DNA from: Topomyia yanbarensis
Lineage: Eukaryota > Arthropoda > Insecta > Diptera > Culicidae
DNA length: 64,000 nt
Direction: 5' to 3'
Assembly (NCBI RefSeq): GCF_030247195.1
Contig: NC_080672.1
Location: 6,138,001 to 6,202,000 of the forward strand
The translations under genes were made by a program, and so were the position numbers. Positions 1-10,793 of the stretch are shown piece after piece (position 1 is the stretch's first letter; the number at the start of each line of letters is the position of its first letter). The notes beneath the pieces were generated by a model. It worked only from the letters and a program-made list of their open reading frames with translations, did not search any database and was not told the origin of the DNA.

Positions 1-1
1 C

Positions 2-280
2 CCAGATTGGAAGGAACAAAAAATACTCTCCCGTTTACGAGTTGGACACACAAAAACTTCACACGAACACACAATCTCAAATGTCCCACCACCTATTTGT
101 GCTTCGTGTAACTCTCGTAAAACCGTTGAACATATCCTGATGAACTGCTTGGAGCTTCAAGAACTCCGTTCAAGACACGACCTTCCCCTTTCCATACGCG
201 ATGCTCTTTCAAATGATTCAGTAAGAGAGGAAATTATGCTCAATTTCATCAAGGATGCTAACTTATTCGACAACATATAA
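2..280 (+). pseudogene. C-terminal end of a non-LTR retrotransposon ORF2
   Basis: The window opens inside a reading frame of 92 residues that ends at TAA 278-280. It carries RLRVGHT near residue 13, a C-x2-C pair (PPPICASC) and then TVEHILMNC. This zinc-knuckle-like tail is typical of ORF2 proteins of the I/Jockey/R1 group of LINEs, after the reverse transcriptase and RNase H domains. The frame is open, but the upstream part lies outside the window, so whether the element is full length cannot be told. A LINE-type 3' UTR follows directly. The family assignment is by motif recognition only. Confidence 0.7.
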
Positions 281-654
281 TAATCAAACAATTTTCCTGG
301 ACATCAAAATTCAACATCATCAACTACGGGCCCCTCGCCACATCCGGACTGGATGATGGGAGGGTTTTCTGCGGCTCATCATGAAACCACCATTCTTCTT
401 CAAAATACTAATCAAGATACGAAACAATTAAACAAAATTTAATAAATGAATCTATCATCAATAGCGGGCCCCTCGCCGCATCCGGACCGGATGATGGGAG
501 GGTTTTCCGCGGCTCAACAAGATACCACCATATCCTACAACTCAAGATTCCAATCAAGATTCGAAACAATGAAATTAATGAATTATAAATACATTTCTAC
601 CCGGGCGAATGACCAGGAGGTTAAAGCCCCAATAAACAATAATAATAATAATAG
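281..654 (+). mobile_element. LINE 3' UTR with an internal tandem duplication and AAT-repeat tail
   Basis: After the ORF2 stop, a block beginning GGGCCCCTCGCC occurs twice, at 328 and 476 (period about 148 bp). Both copies carry GATGATGGGAGGGTTTT. The region ends in an (AAT)n run at about 640-652, the simple-repeat tail expected at the 3' end of an I-type LINE. The tail abuts a branching-enzyme pseudogene, so the LINE appears to have inserted into or beside it. Confidence 0.6.
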
Positions 655-1030
655 TCATGGCGAACGAGTTCTTGCACACATTGAATCCCAATGTGATCAC
701 AATCGCGGAGAACTTGAGCGACATGGCAACAATTTGTCGACCCACTGAAGAAGGTGATGTTGGATTCGACTGCCGTCCGGGTATGGTCATTCTATATAAG
801 TGAATCCAACTTCTCAAAACAAAGAAGGATGAGGATTGGAACATTAGGAGCCTGGTTCATACGTTGACCGATCGCCGCAGGATGCAAAATACGGTGACAC
901 AAGCTGAATCACAAGATCACGCATTGGTGGGCAATAAAACAATTGCTTTCTGGCTGGTATATAGTACCCACATATGGCGGTAGCAGCACCAATAAGCCCC
1001 TACTTTCTTATAAGATTAGAAGCTGGTAGC
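655..1030 (+). pseudogene. AGBE: Glycogen branching enzyme (1,4-alpha-glucan branching enzyme) retropseudogene fragment
   Basis: Translating from ATG 657 gives a stretch closely resembling the C-terminal half of the catalytic domain of eukaryotic glycogen branching enzyme (GH13). Successive blocks are LNPNVITIAENLSDM, CRPTEEGDVGFDCRPGM, IQLLKTKKDEDWNI, LVHTLTDRR and DHALVGNKTIAFWL. A TGA replaces the tryptophan of the family's KWIQLLK block, and a frameshift near 970-975 puts MAVAAPISP in another frame. No intron interrupts the match, so a reverse-transcribed copy is likely. Homology fades after about 1030. The intact enzyme makes alpha-1,6 branches in cytosolic glycogen; this copy cannot. 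Confidence 0.75.
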
Positions 1031-1265
1031 GACTTACTGAATCATAACGTCGTGATCATCGTCGTTCATTTCAGCACAGACCGATTCGTTTAAGTTATGT
1101 AGGACTGAATATCGCCAAGGATTCTGATGATTATCGAAAATCCATTTCGCAGGCTAAGTCACGCGACAAACAACACGTGCAAAGGACATTTAATGATAAA
1201 CGTTCCGAAATATGAGGCCGAACATAGGAACGCGCGATTTTCTCGATATAATGGAGTTAAAAATC
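1031..1265. other. Unassigned intergenic sequence
   Basis: No convincing reading frame, repeat or RNA. It may hold the fully decayed end of the branching-enzyme copy, but I cannot align it by eye. Confidence 0.3.
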
Positions 1266-1268
1266 TTA

Positions 1269-1399
1269 TGGCGTTTTCGTTTTTCCTTGGTGCTACACCG
1301 GTGTAGTGCAAAGAAAGAGATAGACTGATTACACCCAAGTTTGAATGAGTGTAGCACCGACTACACCGGTGTAGTGCACAGTCAAAAACGAATATGCCA
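1269..1399. mobile_element. PIF/Harbinger-type MITE, family H1, copy 1
   Basis: 131 bp element with terminal inverted repeats TGGCGTTTTCGTTTTT and AAAAACGAATATGCCA, flanked by a 3 bp TTA duplication (1266-1268 and 1400-1402). The inside contains the palindrome CTACACCGGTGTAG twice. A second copy lies at 42117-42236 with a TAA duplication. Three-base TWA duplications are the mark of the PIF/Harbinger superfamily. Non-coding. Confidence 0.75.
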
Positions 1400-1461
1400 T
1401 TAGTTTTACTATTTGTGTTTTATTAAACACATACTCTCAATAGAGTCTCTAAGCAGGCTAA

Positions 1462-1713
1462 TGTCGTTTTCGATTGAAAACCTAGAAATTAACCCAGGTT
1501 AGTTGCTTCAAACAAACGTTTTTAATGGAACTGAGTTGGGTTCTCGCAAAACAGCGGTGGTGTGAGCGAACCCGAAATATATTTCAGGTTGGAACCCAAC
1601 TCGGTTTTCAGTTCAGTGGCGCATAACCTAGGTTCGAAACTGGCTTCAAACAAACGGTTTGACAGCAGTTAGGTCCGAAACTGAGTTAGTTTCTGCCTCA
1701 AACGAAAACGACA
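1462..1713. mobile_element. PIF/Harbinger-type MITE, family H2
   Basis: 252 bp element. The left end TGTCGTTTTCGATTG and right end CAAACGAAAACGACA are inverted, and the flanks are a 3 bp TAA duplication (1459-1461, 1714-1716). The tip resembles family H1, which begins TGGCGTTTTCG, so the two may share a transposase. The interior has repeated ACTGAGTT/GGAACC motifs and no coding potential. Confidence 0.7.
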
Positions 1714-2045
1714 TAAGAATGATCGTGACGTCTATTATTTTATAAGTTAGAATCAAGGCCTTTGAAGCTATTTTATTCCTTTTGTTTATTTAATAAGGCG
1801 CGTTTGCGTTAGCTTGATGGACAGATTAGGGGTTCAATAAGAGCTATTTTTATGAGTAGTAATATAGTTTAGATGTTTTTAGTTAGAAAGAATATTGGAG
1901 CGATTAAATATACTAATTTTATGGCCATCTTAAAAGTAGGAACTAGAGGGAGATTGAATTGAATTGAAGACTAAAGGAGTCAATAATTAAAGCTATTTTA
2001 TGAGTAGTAGTGCAGTTGGCAATTTTTAACAATAGTATTGAGTTT
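1714..2045. other. AT-rich intergenic stretch, nothing recognised
   Basis: No supported gene or repeat between the H2 MITE and the SF3B3 pseudogene. Confidence 0.4.
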
Positions 2046-3118
2046 ACCAATCAATCGCGTACGAATATCTCCCAGTTCCTTGGCTACCTCATTTGGCGTC
2101 CGACTCAGATCGGTTGCTATACTCTTGTTTGGCCGGATCCAAAAAGATGAACTGCTCGCACAGATCCCCATCCACCACAACATCCGATAGCAATAGCTAC
2201 GGAAGCTCAAAAAATTTAGACTGCACAGCGGAGGGTTCACGTTACGCATATGCATCTACAGATGTTGGAAAAAATCGTTGACCTTCCAACTGGTGAACGG
2301 AACCAATGCTCCAACGGTTCCACTCATGGTGGCGTAAATTGACGTTTCGGACCCTCCCAGGATGAGGGTAACTTTCTGAAAAGACAATCGTTTTCCACAG
2401 ATGAAATGTGCAAATGTTTACCGCCTTTTGAGACGCATCGTTCAGTAAATCACGAACCTAGAATGCCTTATTCCCGGTTAAATCTTCATCCACATCAGCC
2501 GATCCGCAATGAAAGAGACGATGAATAGCAACGTTTCTAAACTTGTGAACTATTCCAAAGTTGTCATAATCCAGTAACGGCGAAGAATATCAGCTTATTT
2601 TCTTTTCTTTTTTATTTGACGCAATAGATCGACTGCTGAACAAGTTTCAAGTACGCGCGACCCCAGGGCAAGGGTGTTTAATATCAAATTAGGAATGTGT
2701 TTGTTCCCATATTTTCTCAGTAGCTTCTTCTTTCCGAGATCATCAATCTTTAAGACGCGGTCGACACCAACTATCAAGCGACCTTGAAAGGAACAAAGCG
2801 CCCCGGGAACATCATCAAATTTCGTCCAAGTGACCCACTAGCAACGATCTTCGGATTCATCTGGAAATCCTTCGCCACGCGAGCCACAACGTAACATGTT
2901 TGTACGACAGAAAATCTAACCAGAGCCATCAACATAACGGGCCTCATTTTGAGCTAACTGTACCTGTTGTAGTGGGTGTGCCCATTTATCTGATCTATAA
3001 CCCGAATCTGCGAAGCCCACATACCTGTACCAGCTTTGGGTGTGGAAGAGGTATCCTCCGGCAGTACCTTATTGATTATTGCGTCCGCCATCTCGTTAGT
3101 TTCTCCGAGCATGGATGT
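2046..3118 (-). pseudogene. SF3B3: SF3B3 (splicing factor 3B subunit 3) retropseudogene, C-terminal third
   Basis: Read on the minus strand, pieces in shifting frames follow the C-terminal order of SF3B3, the CPSF-A-type beta-propeller subunit of the U2 snRNP SF3b complex. From 3118 downward these are MADAIINKVLPE then PKAGTGMWASQIRV, ARVAKDFQMNPKIVASG, the block containing LGKKKLLRK and NKHIPN (2595-2777), DEDLTGNKAF, LLNDASQKA, PPLCSLNFLSFRSY, and RTPNEVAKELGDIRTR near 2050. Introns are absent, while several frameshifts and stops are present, so this is a dead processed copy covering roughly 350 residues of a protein usually about 1,200 long. The functional parent is not in the window. Confidence 0.8.
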
Positions 3119-3656
3119 TCTATAATTATTTAACGTTAAAAATTAACTTGGTTTGCAAAAGAAGCAAATCCATGACATACAATGTTTGTAATACAGCATG
3201 TTTGATCCGATGTTTTGTATAAGACGATGATTATTGGAGCTGATTTGTAGCATCTTATTGTTGTTGGTGAGGAAAACTGAGGTAGATCGATGGCTGCTGC
3301 TTCTGCCACCGACGATAAAGGCTGCTCTAGCGGTTTTGCTTTGTTCAGGTGTGCTGTAATCATTACACCCTAAGTATTAGAACAATCACAATTGGAATCA
3401 TATTTTAAAACAACTTACCATTCAAATTCCAAATATTAAATCTCAATATCAAATTTGAAACTAAGAAAAGGTTGCGACGAAAAGACAAAAATTACGCAAT
3501 AGTTTTTTTTGTAATTTTTCATTGCAACATGTCAAAAATTCGCGCCTTCGTGCGGAATAATGCCACTGATCATTATTGCGAGTTTTACTCCCAGATAGAC
3601 TCATAGCAAAATAATTTTGCCACACGAAAATATGCTCATCTACCACAGTTTGGTTG
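3119..3656. other. Intergenic stretch without recognised features
   Basis: Short open frames on both strands lack recognisable domains. No inverted repeat or tandem array is seen up to the first CCC-end element. Confidence 0.4.
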
Positions 3657-3658
3657 TT

Positions 3659-4147
3659 CCCGGTCAGCGTGGCAAGCAGAAAGTTAGCAAAAGTTGAGCA
3701 AAGCGAAATTGATGCTGGCAGAGTTTCTGCGAGCATTTTGCGCGATTTGTGCGAGAATTCTGGCAACGAATTCGCTCAAATGCAACAACCGTTTCTGACA
3801 GAAGCAATTAAACCAACCGATGCTGCTCACTTTTATCCAGAATCGAGCCAGAAATGTACGGCCAAGATCTCTGCACACTTCCTGCCACATCTTTGTCAGA
3901 TGTTTTGCTCGATTCGTGCTAAATTCTGCCAGGTAGGAATTGCCAGGATCTTTGCACAGTTTATGTCCGAGTGATGCCAGGGTTTAGCTCGGTTCCTGTC
4001 AACATTTGCCAGAAAATGCGAGCGAAACCGAGTTCGCCCTAGCTCAACTAACCCGACAGGATACGCGCAGAAATCTGACAGGGCTGCCAAACCAAGACTT
4101 ACAGAAATCTAGCAGAGTGGTCTCTGCCAGAAAATTTGCTCACTGGG
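3659..4147 (+). mobile_element. CCC-end MITE family A, copy A1
   Basis: 489 bp, starting CCCGGTCAGCGTGGCAAGC and ending TTTGCTCACTGGG. It is flanked by a 2 bp TT duplication (3657-3658, 4148-4149). The interior is built of degenerate 25-35 bp sub-repeats around the words CTGCCAG/CTGGCA and TTTGCTCG. Other copies: 5119-5591 (minus), 5610-8244 (split by a LINE), 27749-28088 (minus, shortened) and 30091-30500 (3' truncated). Open frames in it are by-products of this composition. Confidence 0.75.
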
Positions 4148-4506
4148 TTGCAGTGGCTAACAAAAACAACATTTAACGCCCTCTCTAGGATTGTGCATAG
4201 GATGTTCCGTTTGTTTAATTGTTGTCACCCGTGCAGTTTGATGTGAGGATATTTATTGCGCGCTTCCCACCAACCTGGACTTCGCACTTTCAAAGTGCGA
4301 GTGATCAAACTGCTACTGAAAACTGCGAGCTGTCAAAACACATGTATTTCAAGTGATAGAGATGGTACTTGCATAGACAGACCAGTCGAACTAACCAGTT
4401 TATGAGAAGAATTTAATAGAAGAATAGTAAGTGCGCAGTGCTGTTAGAATCCAGTTTTTAGTGCCACAAACAATATTTTGCTGCTTTCAAGAGGTGAACG
4501 AAAGTA
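4148..4506. other. Short intergenic spacer between family A and family B elements
   Basis: No gene or repeat recognised. Confidence 0.4.
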
Positions 4507-4654
4507 CCCACTGAGACGTCCAAAAAATTGTTTCAAAATCGTTCAACACGGGTCCAACGATGAACGTTCGTTGAACGGTTATTTGGACGATGTCCAAATT
4601 GGTCCAACGAACGTCCTTCATTGGACGATTTTGAAACCAGCCGTTCTTAGAGGG
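4507..4654 (+). mobile_element. CCC-end MITE family B, copy B1
   Basis: 148 bp, begins CCCACTGAGACGTCC and ends CCGTTCTTAGAGGG, flanked by a 2 bp TA duplication. The interior repeats the words GTCCAACGA and CGTTCAAC in both orientations, so the strand can fold. It is one of nine copies or fragments in the window. Confidence 0.8.
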
Positions 4655-4711
4655 TATCTACAGACGAAACGGGCAATATTTCGCAAGGAAAAAGCTTGCC
4701 TTGGTGACAAG

Positions 4712-4859
4712 CCCACTGAGACGTCCAAAAAATTGTTTCAAAATCGTTCAACACGGGTCCAACGATGGACGTTTGTTGAACGGTTATTTGGACGTTGTCC
4801 AAATTGGTCCAACGAACGTCCTTCATTGGACGATTTTGAAACCAACCGTTCTTAGAGGG
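4712..4859 (+). mobile_element. CCC-end MITE family B, copy B2
   Basis: 148 bp, nearly identical to B1 and only 57 bp downstream in the same orientation. The flanking 2 bp duplication is AG on both sides. It differs from B1 by a few substitutions. Confidence 0.8.
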
Positions 4860-5118
4860 AGCACATAGAAAGCAGCTCTATCTCGCGGAAGTAATATGAA
4901 ACTTATCGTTTGTCGAACCGTGTCTTGGCAACTACATTTTTCGTTATCGTTTTCGCGAGAGCTGCGTACCGCTTACGAAATCGAAACGAAATTTTTTTCC
5001 CAAGCATTTCGCGGCGATTTTTATGCATTGGTTTTGTTTGGGAAATTTCATTTTGCAAGAGGTGCATACTTAGCTATACCTATAAGTTTTGCATAGGAAA
5101 TTTCATTTCCAAAGAGGT

Positions 5119-5591
5119 CCCAGTGAGCAAATTTTCTGGCAGAGACCGCTCTGCTAGATTTCTGTAAGTCTTCGTTTGGCAGCCCTGTCAGATTTATGCG
5201 CGTATCCTGTCGGGTTAGTTGAGCTAGGGCGAACTCAGTTTCGCTCGCGTTTTCTGGCAAATTTTTACAGGAACCGAGCAAAACCCTGGCATAACTCGGA
5301 CATAAACTGTTCAAAGATCCTGGCAATTCCTACCTGGTAGAACTTAGCACGAATCGAGCAAAACATCTGACAAAGATGTGGCAGGAAGCGTGCAGAGATC
5401 TTGGCCGTACATTTCTGGCTGGATTCTGGATAAAAGTGAGCAACATCGGTTGGTTTGACCGTTTCTGTCAGAAACGGTTGTTGTTGCCAGAATTCTCGCA
5501 CAAATCGCGCAAAATGATCGCAGAAACTCTGCCAGCATCAATTTCGCTTTGCTCAACTTTTGCTAACTTTCTGTTTGCCACGCTGACCGGG
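5119..5591 (-). mobile_element. CCC-end MITE family A, copy A2 (inverted)
   Basis: Reverse-orientation copy from CCCAGTGAGCAAATTTTCTG to CGCTGACCGGG with a 2 bp GT duplication (5117-5118, 5592-5593). It lies only 18 bp from copy A3 in the opposite orientation, making a large natural hairpin. Confidence 0.75.
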
Positions 5592-5712
5592 GTGCATGCT
5601 TAGCTTTAACCCGAAGCAGAAAGTTAGCAAAAGTTGAGCAAAGCGAAATTGATGCTGGCAGAGTTTCTGCGAGCATTTTGCGCGATTTGTGCGAGAATTC
5701 TGGCAACGAATT

Positions 5713-7864
5713 TATTTATTTATTTATTTATTCAAGGAAATACTTGTAGAGTAAGGACTTCTCCTTCTTTGGTTCTACAATCGGAATTCATTTGACCACA
5801 TACTAATTATTACTAATTCAATTTCATTCATCTTATTAAAATTAAATTTAAATTAAAAACTAATTTAAAAACTAATTCCTTTCTCTTAACCAATCCAAAC
5901 ACTCCCGATGGAACCGCTCACGAGATTCAATATTTTTAATGTCAATTGGAAGCTGATTCCACAAATTGACTGCTCGCACAAAGAACGAGTCTCTATAATG
6001 CGTTGTGTTAAGCCGTGGTAAAATAAAGTTCCTAGTCCGTGTACTACCAACAGAATTTAGTTTAGCTGATAAATAATCAGGGCCTTGGTGAATTATTTTG
6101 TGTAGTGTAAGACAGTATCGTACCTTGAGGAAAATATGGAAAGGGCATCCGAGCAATTGGTCATGGAGATGAGAAACACTTGAAAACCTCGGTATATTGA
6201 ATACCCAACGAATGCATCCATTGAGCGCAATTTTTAATCTATTCAAAGCGGCGGCAGAGGCATTCGCTGTTAACTCAATGCCATTGGTTAGATGCGGGAG
6301 TAGAAGGGATTTGAAAAGCTTTATTTTGACCGCAATAGGTACCATACTTGCTGTAAGTCTAAGATGACGTAAACCAGCATAGATTTTAGCACACTGCCCA
6401 TTAATATGGTCATCCCATTCTAGGTTTTGTTGGAAAACAATACCTAAATTTGAAACCTTTTCGACGTAGACAAGAACTTCATTATTGAAAATGATATCCG
6501 GTAATTGCGGGCGTTGCTGACGTCTCGTAATAAACATTATTTTTGATTTAGTAGTATTGATTGGGAGTAAATTACGTGCTGACCAACGATTTATATTATC
6601 GAGATCAGAATTTATTAACCTTGCCATTTCAATTATAGTTGTATCGTGAGAGCACAGATATAGTTGGACGTCATCCGCAAAAATGTGAATCGAACAGTAT
6701 TGAAGTACAGATGGCAAATCATTGATGTACATGGAGAATAGTAGGGGACCTAGAACCCGACCCCTGTGGTATACCAGATACAATTTCAATGGTCCTTGAA
6801 AGTGAATTATGTATTTCAACCATTTGAGTGCGATGACCAAGGTACGATTGTATCAAGTGTAGTGCATCTCTTGAAAAGCTAAACTGATTAGATAATTTTT
6901 TCATCAGTTTTGTATGCGATACTCTATCGAACGCTTTTGAAAAGTCGAGAAGAAGCAAGAAAGCAACACCTTTTCTGTCCACGTGACGATGGATATCATC
7001 ATTTATTTTCAGCAACGCTGTAGTTGTACTATGACCGGCTCTGAAACCAGATTGGTGGGGCGTTAATAAATTGAAAGCGTGGATATGGTCTTGTATTTGT
7101 TGCTTGACTATTTTTTCAAAAACTTTTGACAAGGAACATAATATACTTATCGGTCGCAAATTATTTAAATCATTGTTCCTGACTTTTTTTGGAATGGGAA
7201 TCACTTTTGAGGCTTTCCAAGCACGTGGGAATTTGGAGGTCAAAATAATTGTGTTGATAACATAGGTAATAGGAGCTAGGACAAACGGTAAAATAAGTTT
7301 CACGAATTGTAGAGGAATACCGTCCAACCCAACAGCATTCGATTTAATTGATTGTATTGCCCTTGCAACATCCAACTCATTACAAGAAACAAATTTTAAA
7401 CCATTAGTGTTGGCTGGAGGTATTGACGGTAATTCCGGATCAGACATGCAATTCCCGCTAAAATATGCATTAATTTCATCGCCAGTATTCGAAGTCTGTA
7501 CTTGCTTATCTTGGGATTTGGAGATTTTAAGTTCTTTTAATTTCTTCCACAATCGCTTACTAGAATCACACGAATTCAATACTCCAGACACATAATCTGA
7601 TTTGGCCTTCGAAATTAAATGATTTACCCGGTTTCTCAAACGTTTATATTGTGCATGATTCGATTCACTTCTGCTGTTAATCCATTGATTGTATGCAACA
7701 TCTCTGGACAGCATAGCTCTACGTATTTCATCGCTGAAATAAAATTTATTGTGCAAAGGCTTTGATACACGAACTGGAACGAATGTATTGTAAAGCTCAA
7801 CCAGACGCAGCTTTAGGAAATCGACTGCCAAATCAGAATCACTTATATTATAAAGCAAGGACCA
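5713..7864 (-). mobile_element. 5'-truncated L2/CR1-group LINE nested in a family A element
   Basis: The minus-strand element reads into family A at 7864. It ends with a (TAAA)n tail, seen as TTTATTTATTT at 5713-5735, and is flanked by GAATT (5708-5712, 7865-7869). It holds about 1.9 kb of ORF2 (reverse transcriptase and C-terminal domain) but no endonuclease. The ending RERFHRECLDWLRERN and the lack of an RNase H domain fit the L2/CR1/Daphne group rather than Jockey/I; the clade call is by eye. Confidence 0.8.
5872..7863 (-). pseudogene. LINE reverse transcriptase, truncated and frameshifted
   Basis: Two overlapping frames (7863 to about 6760, then 6840 to 5872) together encode a reverse transcriptase. 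In order they show ISKAKSDYVSGVLN, PIPKKVRNNDLNNLRPISIL, LTPHQSGFRAGHSTTTAL, LLLDFSKAFDRVSH (catalytic Asp, RT motif A), SGIPQGS (motif B), LLFSMYINDLPS, and FADDVQLYL (motif C, the FADD catalytic pair). A single-base indel near 6760, between IPQGS and VLGPLL, shifts the frame. The 5' part of the protein is missing because of truncation. Catalytic residues are intact, so the lesion is recent or minor, but the copy is non-functional. Confidence 0.85.
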
Positions 7865-8248
7865 GAATTCGCTCAAATGCAACAACCGTTTCTGACAGAA
7901 GCGGTTAAACCAACCGATGCTACTCACTTTTATCCAGAATCCAGCCAGAAATGTACGGCCAAGATCTCTGCACGCTTCCTGCCACATCTTTGTCAGATGT
8001 TTTGCTCGATTCGTGCTAAATTCTACCAGGTAGGAATTGCCAGGATCTTTGAACAGTTTATGTCCGAGTTATGCCAGGGTTTTGCTTGGTTCCTGTCAAA
8101 ATTTGCCAGAAATCGCGAGCGAAACCGAGTTTGCCCTAGCTCAACTAACCCGACAGGATACGCGCATAAATCTGACAGGGCTGCCAAACGAAGACTTACA
8201 GAAATCTAGCAGAGCGGTCTCTGCCAGAAAATTTGCTCACTGGGAAGC

Positions 8249-8432
8249 GGCTCTTACACGTTCAATATTGTTGTCGATACACAGTATTGATGATATTGTT
8301 ACAATATTTCAATCCGATGTCCGATGATTTCATTTGAAATCCACATCGTCAATACAACTTTTTTCGATTACACCTACAATACTTTTGTCAATACACTCTA
8401 GTATTGTCAAAAATATTGAACGTGTAAGGGCC
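8249..8432. mobile_element. Hairpin element with about 22 bp inverted ends
   Basis: GGCTCTTACACGTTCAATAT at the left is matched in inverse by ATATTGAACGTGTAAGGGCC at the right. The interior repeats CAATACT/AGTATTG words. I could not settle a target-site duplication. Probably a MITE. Confidence 0.5.
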
Positions 8433-9055
8433 ACTTTACATTGAAAAAGATCGTTGCGACAAAAATACTTTCTCCATGCTCCATGCAAACAATGGAACAT
8501 TGCATGTCGTCATATGAGTTAACAAAACAAAATTTTAATGACAGTTCAGCGAGCTTGTTTATATGGTTTATTTTTTTATTTATTGGCTGTTTACATGGTG
8601 TTACAATTTAAAAGCAAATCGAACCAAATTGTTGTTATACTAGGTGAAATTAAAAATTGTCTAAACATAATAAACAAGCTCTTTGAACTGGCAGAAAAGT
8701 GAGGTTAAAGTGATCGGACGGCTTAGATTAGGCGGGATAGTAGCGGATTTCAAAATATAATCCCGCATGATAAAACGTCCCGGAAAGTGTCCCGCATTTA
8801 CCGAAAATCTCTGTGCTACGTGGGGAATATGCAAATAGAACCAATTAATTCAGATTGCCTTGGTGTCCTTTTTCCAGGCCACGAATCCTTACGAAAAATT
8901 CCTGTCACAAATTGTGCAAATATTTGGGAACCATAGTTCTAGGATGGGTTTTCAAAACGACCTATTGACATTTTGCTCGAACAGAGAAAAATTTGAACTA
9001 TAGCGAAAATACTTTTCATTCTTATTCAGAAACTAAAACGTTTTAAATACTAAAA
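8433..9055. other. Intergenic stretch, nothing recognised
   Basis: AT-rich, with no supported gene. No clear repeat boundary. Confidence 0.4.
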
Positions 9056-10380
9056 ACCTGTTTTAATCCACCTAGCGGTGTAATTGTGCCTTTCTCAATC
9101 ATGAACACGAGAATGTTTGCGTTGTTTATATTCATTAAAAGCTTTCAAATGCATATATTACATTTTATTATTATACATGACATGACAAATATACAAGGAA
9201 AGAAATCATTATTCGAGTTCTAAAATTTTGTAAAAGAAAAAACAGCCACGGTAATATTGAACTGAAAAAAGGTGCGAAATCGGCAAAGTCCCTAAAAGTC
9301 TATTTTTATAAAAAAATGTTTACGTGATAACATAAAATCGTGATGTTTCATGCATTTTAAAGATTTTTGGCATCAAAAATACGAATTCGATTTCTGAAAT
9401 TTCATGGGGTCTTCCCAAAAAATTTCCAAGTTCCGGCTTATATGGGATTTGCATATGTGACCGGACGGTTCAGTCTATATTTCCGGAACCATATAAGCGA
9501 TCCGTGCGAAATTTTATGGACATCTGTGGGGATAATATAGCTATCATTTGGGACTAAGTCTGCGAAAATCGACCCAACCATTTCCGAGAAACTGATGAGT
9601 TTGATAGTTTTGAAAGATGACCGCTTTTCTTGGGCACTTCCGGAACCGGATATGGTGGTCAATGTAGTCAACGAAAGTTTGTTTGGCGAAATTTTTACCT
9701 TTTTTGCTTTCATCGGAGTATCGGTTTGAATCACAATTTGCTATGTGATCGCACGCCACAACTCCAGAACCGGAAGTCGGATCGGAATAAAATTTAATAG
9801 CCATTTACGGGGACGCAGCATCTTTCATTTGAGACTAAGTTTGGTTGATTCGATCTAGCCATCTCCGAGAAATCGAAGTGACTGATATTCTGAATTTGGA
9901 TACTTCCGTCGGGGTTTCCGGAACCGATGATGGTGGCCAATGTGACCAAAGAGACTTTGAATGGCTGTTAGTCAGCTATTACTACAAATCGAAGCAGTTG
10001 TAGTCACTTTTTGGAAAAATTTTCACCATTATACATTCATTGCAGAATTTATTAAAATCGACATTTTCTGCGTGATCGTGCTCACCACCCTGTAATTCCG
10101 GAACCGGAAGTCGGATCCATTAGAAATTCAATAGCAGCCTATGGGAACGTTGCACCTTTCATTTGAGACTAAGTTTGTTAAAATGGGTTCAACCATCTGA
10201 GAAAAATGAGTGCCATTTTTGGTCACATACACACACACATACACACAGACATTTGCCGAACTCGACGAACTGAATCGAATGGTATATGTCACTCGGCCCT
10301 CCGTTAAAAAGTCGGTTTTCAGAGCAATTGCAATATCTTTTTATTGAAAAAGGCAAAAATCGTCTACGGTTTTGATTTCT
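9056..10380. repeat. Diverged dispersed repeat containing a degenerate tandem of about 330 bp
   Basis: The block starts near the words CACCTAGCGGTGTAATTGTG and CCTTTCTC (a related line is at 62393-62420) and ends near TTATTGAAAAAGGC. Within it, a motif series of TTCCGGAACC.., a GGACG/GGAACG-type word, CATTTGAGACTAAGTTTG and AACCATCTCCGAGAAA recurs three times, near 9480-9600, 9760-9870 and 10093-10205. No open frame spans it. The family is not identified. Confidence 0.5.
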
Positions 10381-10793
10381 CTCTTGCTTTAGTGGTGTAA
10401 TACGGTTGATAAGAGATGGTAACGGTTATTATTACTGTTAAGCAAAACTTGACAACACGACCTTTTTCTGTCAATAGGACATTTTACCAACTTACGATAC
10501 GTCCTTTTGCCTGCATAGGTCTCACATACGCCGTAGTGCATAGGACCGATTTCGAGACACGAAAGTACATGCGACTGTTCAAAAAATCAATTTAATCTGT
10601 AATTACGAAATAATTACATTTCAAGTTGAGTTAACCCCTGAAGCCTCAGTTCACAGTCATCTACTTCCCAAAAGAGTGCGCGTTAGATGTTTCATCGAGT
10701 TTAAAAGGAAAGCATGGAAATCGTAGTGAAAAGTAGAAAGTCGAAACGTCAGTTATCTTGTTGTTTCCTCTCTATCTTCTCATTCGCGAAATG
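10381..10793. other. Intergenic spacer, nothing recognised
   Basis: No supported coding, RNA or repeat feature. Confidence 0.35.

Larger units (their letters stand above)
5610..8244 (+). mobile_element. CCC-end MITE family A, copy A3, split by a LINE insertion
   Basis: The left part (5610-5712) begins CCCGAAGCAGAAAG, having lost about ten bases present in other copies. The right part resumes at GAATTCGCTCAAATGC (7865) and ends TTTGCTCACTGGG at 8244. The outer flanks carry a 2 bp AA duplication (5608-5609, 8245-8246). The interruption is the LINE at 5713-7864, so A3 is older than that LINE. Confidence 0.75.
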
